Of a DNA stretch of 64,000 nt, positions 62,361-64,000 are shown in pieces. The position numbers were made by a program, and so were the translations under genes. Positions within the stretch are counted from its first letter, which is position 1; each line of letters begins with the position of its first letter. The notes under the pieces were generated by a model, which was not told the DNA's origin, ran no database searches, and saw only the letters and a list, made by a program, of their open reading frames with translations. Origin of the DNA: DASZHJ01 sp035517495 (GTDB lineage: Bacteria > Pseudomonadota > Alphaproteobacteria > ATCC43930 > CGMCC-115725); assembly GCA_035517495.1 (NCBI GenBank), contig DATIYT010000138.1, forward strand, positions 1 to 64,000, in the 5' to 3' direction.

Positions 62361-63881
62361 CTACCCGAGACTGCGGCGACGGCGCCACCAACCGAAGGCA
62401 ATCATCGCCGGACCAAGGAGGAGCGCCGAGCTGGGTTCCGGGACAGATACGGGGTCCTGTTCCCATGACGGCGGATCGACCGGCAGCCCCGTGTTCGAAT
62501 CGATCGCGAGCGGCGTGATAATGAGATAGCCATTGATGATACCGGCAAAAAGGAGGCCGGTAACGAAGTCGGTCGGATCATCTGGGTTCAAATCAGCCGC
62601 GGGATCGATGCCGCGCAGTGAGAACTGCTCCAGTCCAAGATCAGGGTCGGTCACCCCGAGCGCCTGATCCTGCTGCGAGGTGAGGCCGTCGAGGAACTGC
62701 ACCACATCGAAGGACTTGCTGGTATCCGCGCTCGGATCCGCGTCAATGGTAATCGTCTGGCCGTCGTTGAATTGGCTTGAATCCAACCATTGGCCAGTCA
62801 GGACGTCATAGAGGAACAGGTCATAGACGCCAGTCCCAACGCTTGTTAACGGCATGATCTTGGTGATGCCGAAGGTCAGTGCTTGGCCAGGCGTGTTGGG
62901 ATTGAGCTGGTAGTTGAAACCGATTGCCACCGGCGGATCGAAGAATTGCCATTGGTTCGACGTGGAAGCGATCGGCAACGAGCACGGACTGCCGCTACAC
63001 GAAACGATCGTGGGCGGTTGGGGCGTCGTCGTCGCCGGCGGCTGGGTCGGCGTCGCCGGCGGCGGCGCGCAATTGCTCGTGCAGGCGGTCTGAGTGGGTC
63101 CCGGGGGCGTCGTCGTCGCCGGCGGCTGGGGCGGTGTCACTGACGGCGGCGCGCAATTGCTCGTGCAGCCCGTCTGAGTGGGCCCCGGAGGCGTCACCGG
63201 CTGGCTCAGGGGCGCGGTCGAGCCAGGTCCCGTCGGGCCCGATCCCGAGGGCGTTGATGGCGTCGAAGGCACGCCTCGCCCACCCACCCCGCCTGGGCTT
63301 CCACCGGAGCCCGTTACGAACGGTGCGCCACCGCCGCCGGCGGGCGCGAAACCGCCGCCGGCGGGCGCGAAACCGCCGTCGCCGCCACCGCTGCCACCAC
63401 CATTACCACCACCGCCCCCACCGAATGAAGGCGATGAAGAACCGCCGCCGCTCGAATCCGATGATTCGCTGCTCGAGCCCGATGGCGCATTCGCGCCGTC
63501 AAAACCGCCGAGACCGGAATCATCCGTCAGCAGTGCCGTCGTTTGATCAGGGGTTGGCTCCGGTGCGGGCGTACTGGCCGTATCGCCTGCCCCGCCGATT
63601 GTGGGGGACCCCGTACTGTCGGCAGTCTCCGTTGAGCCGTCCGGAAGCTCATGCCCGACTATCGCCCCGTCGGCCGCCGTGGCGTCCGACTGGCCCACCA
63701 ACGTCCAATCTCCAACTTGAGTGGGAGACACTTGCGGTTCATCGGGGGTCAGCAGACTGATCAGCAACAGCGCCAGAAGCCCCATCAAAGAGCCTCCGAC
63801 GACGGCGCCTAAGCCGAGTAGCAGAAGCCTCTGTGGCCGTCTCCGATTTTCCAGGTCCTTTTGGGTATCCTGATCCGACAT
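62361..63881 (-). CDS. PEP-CTERM sorting-domain protein with N-terminal membrane anchor
   Basis: A 506-residue low-complexity surface-type protein. A cytoplasmic basic start (ENRRRPQR) precedes a membrane helix (LLLLGLGAVVGGSLMGLLALLLISLL). A Ser/Gly/Pro-rich region follows with repeated GGGFAPAGGG and PTQTxCTSNCAPP units, then a folded region (WQFFDPPVAIGFNYQLNPN onward). The C-terminus is a PEP-CTERM signal: VPEPSSALLLGPAMIAFGWWRRRR. PEP-CTERM proteins are processed by an exosortase and are usually linked to exopolysaccharide; none is in the window. Most have cleavable signal peptides, so the N-terminal anchor is unusual. Confidence 0.8.
   Translation of the reverse strand: MSDQDTQKDLENRRRPQRLLLLGLGAVVGGSLMGLLALLLISLLTPDEPQVSPTQVGDWTLVGQSDATAADGAIVGHELPDGSTETADSTGSPTIGGAGDTASTPAPEPTPDQTTALLTDDSGLGGFDGANAPSGSSSESSDSSGGGSSSPSFGGGGGGNGGGSGGGDGGFAPAGGGFAPAGGGGAPFVTGSGGSPGGVGGRGVPSTPSTPSGSGPTGPGSTAPLSQPVTPPGPTQTGCTSNCAPPSVTPPQPPATTTPPGPTQTACTSNCAPPPATPTQPPATTTPQPPTIVSCSGSPCSLPIASTSNQWQFFDPPVAIGFNYQLNPNTPGQALTFGITKIMPLTSVGTGVYDLFLYDVLTGQWLDSSQFNDGQTITIDADPSADTSKSFDVVQFLDGLTSQQDQALGVTDPDLGLEQFSLRGIDPAADLNPDDPTDFVTGLLFAGIINGYLIITPLAIDSNTGLPVDPPSWEQDPVSVPEPSSALLLGPAMIAFGWWRRRRSLG
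63060..63200 (-). repeat. Tandem coding repeat, 84-bp period, in the PEP-CTERM gene
   Basis: A unit containing gcgcaattgctcgtgcag starts at 63067 and recurs at 63151, followed in both copies by tctgagtgggyccc. It encodes PGPTQTxCTSNCAPP within a Pro/Thr linker, giving two cysteines per unit. A second short in-frame repeat of gcgggcgcgaaaccgccg lies near 63340-63380 (GGGFAPA units). The repeats could vary in number by slippage. Confidence 0.7.
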
Positions 63882-64000
63882 GGGCGTTCTCTAGCGCGGA
63901 CGTTGAGAGTCCCTTGCAGAGACGCATTTTTCGTGCCGGTTAGTATTAACACCATGTGTCAAACAGCGTTAACCATTTACCCTTTTGTTTAACATTAACA
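63882..64000. other. AT-rich upstream region at window end
   Basis: After the PEP-CTERM start (minus strand) the last 60 bases turn AT-rich with recurring GTTAAC/TTAAC elements (for example near 63972 and 63991). This is the likely promoter region of the PEP-CTERM gene or of a gene beyond the window. I cannot assign specific -35/-10 boxes. Confidence 0.35.

Overview
This is a high-GC, densely packed chromosomal stretch from an alphaproteobacterium, most likely a Rhizobiales or Rhodospirillales relative. I infer this from the DUF3489/DUF2924/serine-recombinase module, PsiF-type small exported proteins, an ArsR-methyltransferase/metF/metH operon, a DUF1127 protein and the codon bias. Many start codons overlap the preceding stop (ATGA or GTGA). 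No rRNA or CRISPR array was seen. The one intact tRNA is tRNA-Gln(TTG) at 3717-3791.

Region 1 (1-3.8 kb) is a tRNA-associated mobile-element zone. The window opens in the tail of one DUF3489 gene, followed by a DUF2924 gene that loses family similarity near base 420. A 24-bp near copy of a tRNA-Gln 3' end lies at 514-537. A complete DUF3489-DUF2924-large serine recombinase cassette follows, and then the intact tRNA-Gln. The layout suggests tandem integration at a tRNA locus.

Region 2 (3.9-12.9 kb) has a LuxR-type solo regulator, a PAS_5-like protein, a GNAT protein, an acyl-CoA dehydrogenase, a fused hydantoinase A/B (5-oxoprolinase-like) protein and three small proteins: PsiF-like, repeat-bearing exported, and YidB/DUF937.

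Region 3 (13-23 kb, mostly minus strand) has an EamA transporter, an OmpR-type regulator and an M24 peptidase, then a DUF1127 gene on the plus strand. A compact pcrA-DUF2817-prmA-uppP-cupin gene run follows.

Region 4 (23-38.7 kb) has an anion permease, a GNAT protein, a DUF4160/DUF2442-HTH gene pair, a diguanylate cyclase, a thioesterase/FAH hydrolase/methyltransferase/transporter run and a complete dipeptide ABC transporter (dppABCDF) with a hairpin between dppA and dppB. It ends with a dienelactone hydrolase, a MetE-like enzyme, a Tat-exported cupin and a PPOX protein.

Region 5 (38.7-48.2 kb) is the methionine-cycle operon (ArsR-SAM methyltransferase regulator, metF, metH) with a palindromic candidate operator, then MlaC-like, methyltransferase, VOC and ettA genes.

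Region 6 (48.3-55.6 kb) is an apparently eroded type II secretion locus. gspK, L, M, a GspC-like gene and gspD form a coupled block. gspE is only an N-terminal fragment, gspF-J are absent, and a LysR gene lies between the two parts.

Region 7 (55.8-64 kb) has DUF6505-like and RidA genes, a polar amino-acid ABC transporter, a minus-strand epoxide hydrolase-ilvE-tautomerase run and a PEP-CTERM protein with an N-terminal membrane segment.
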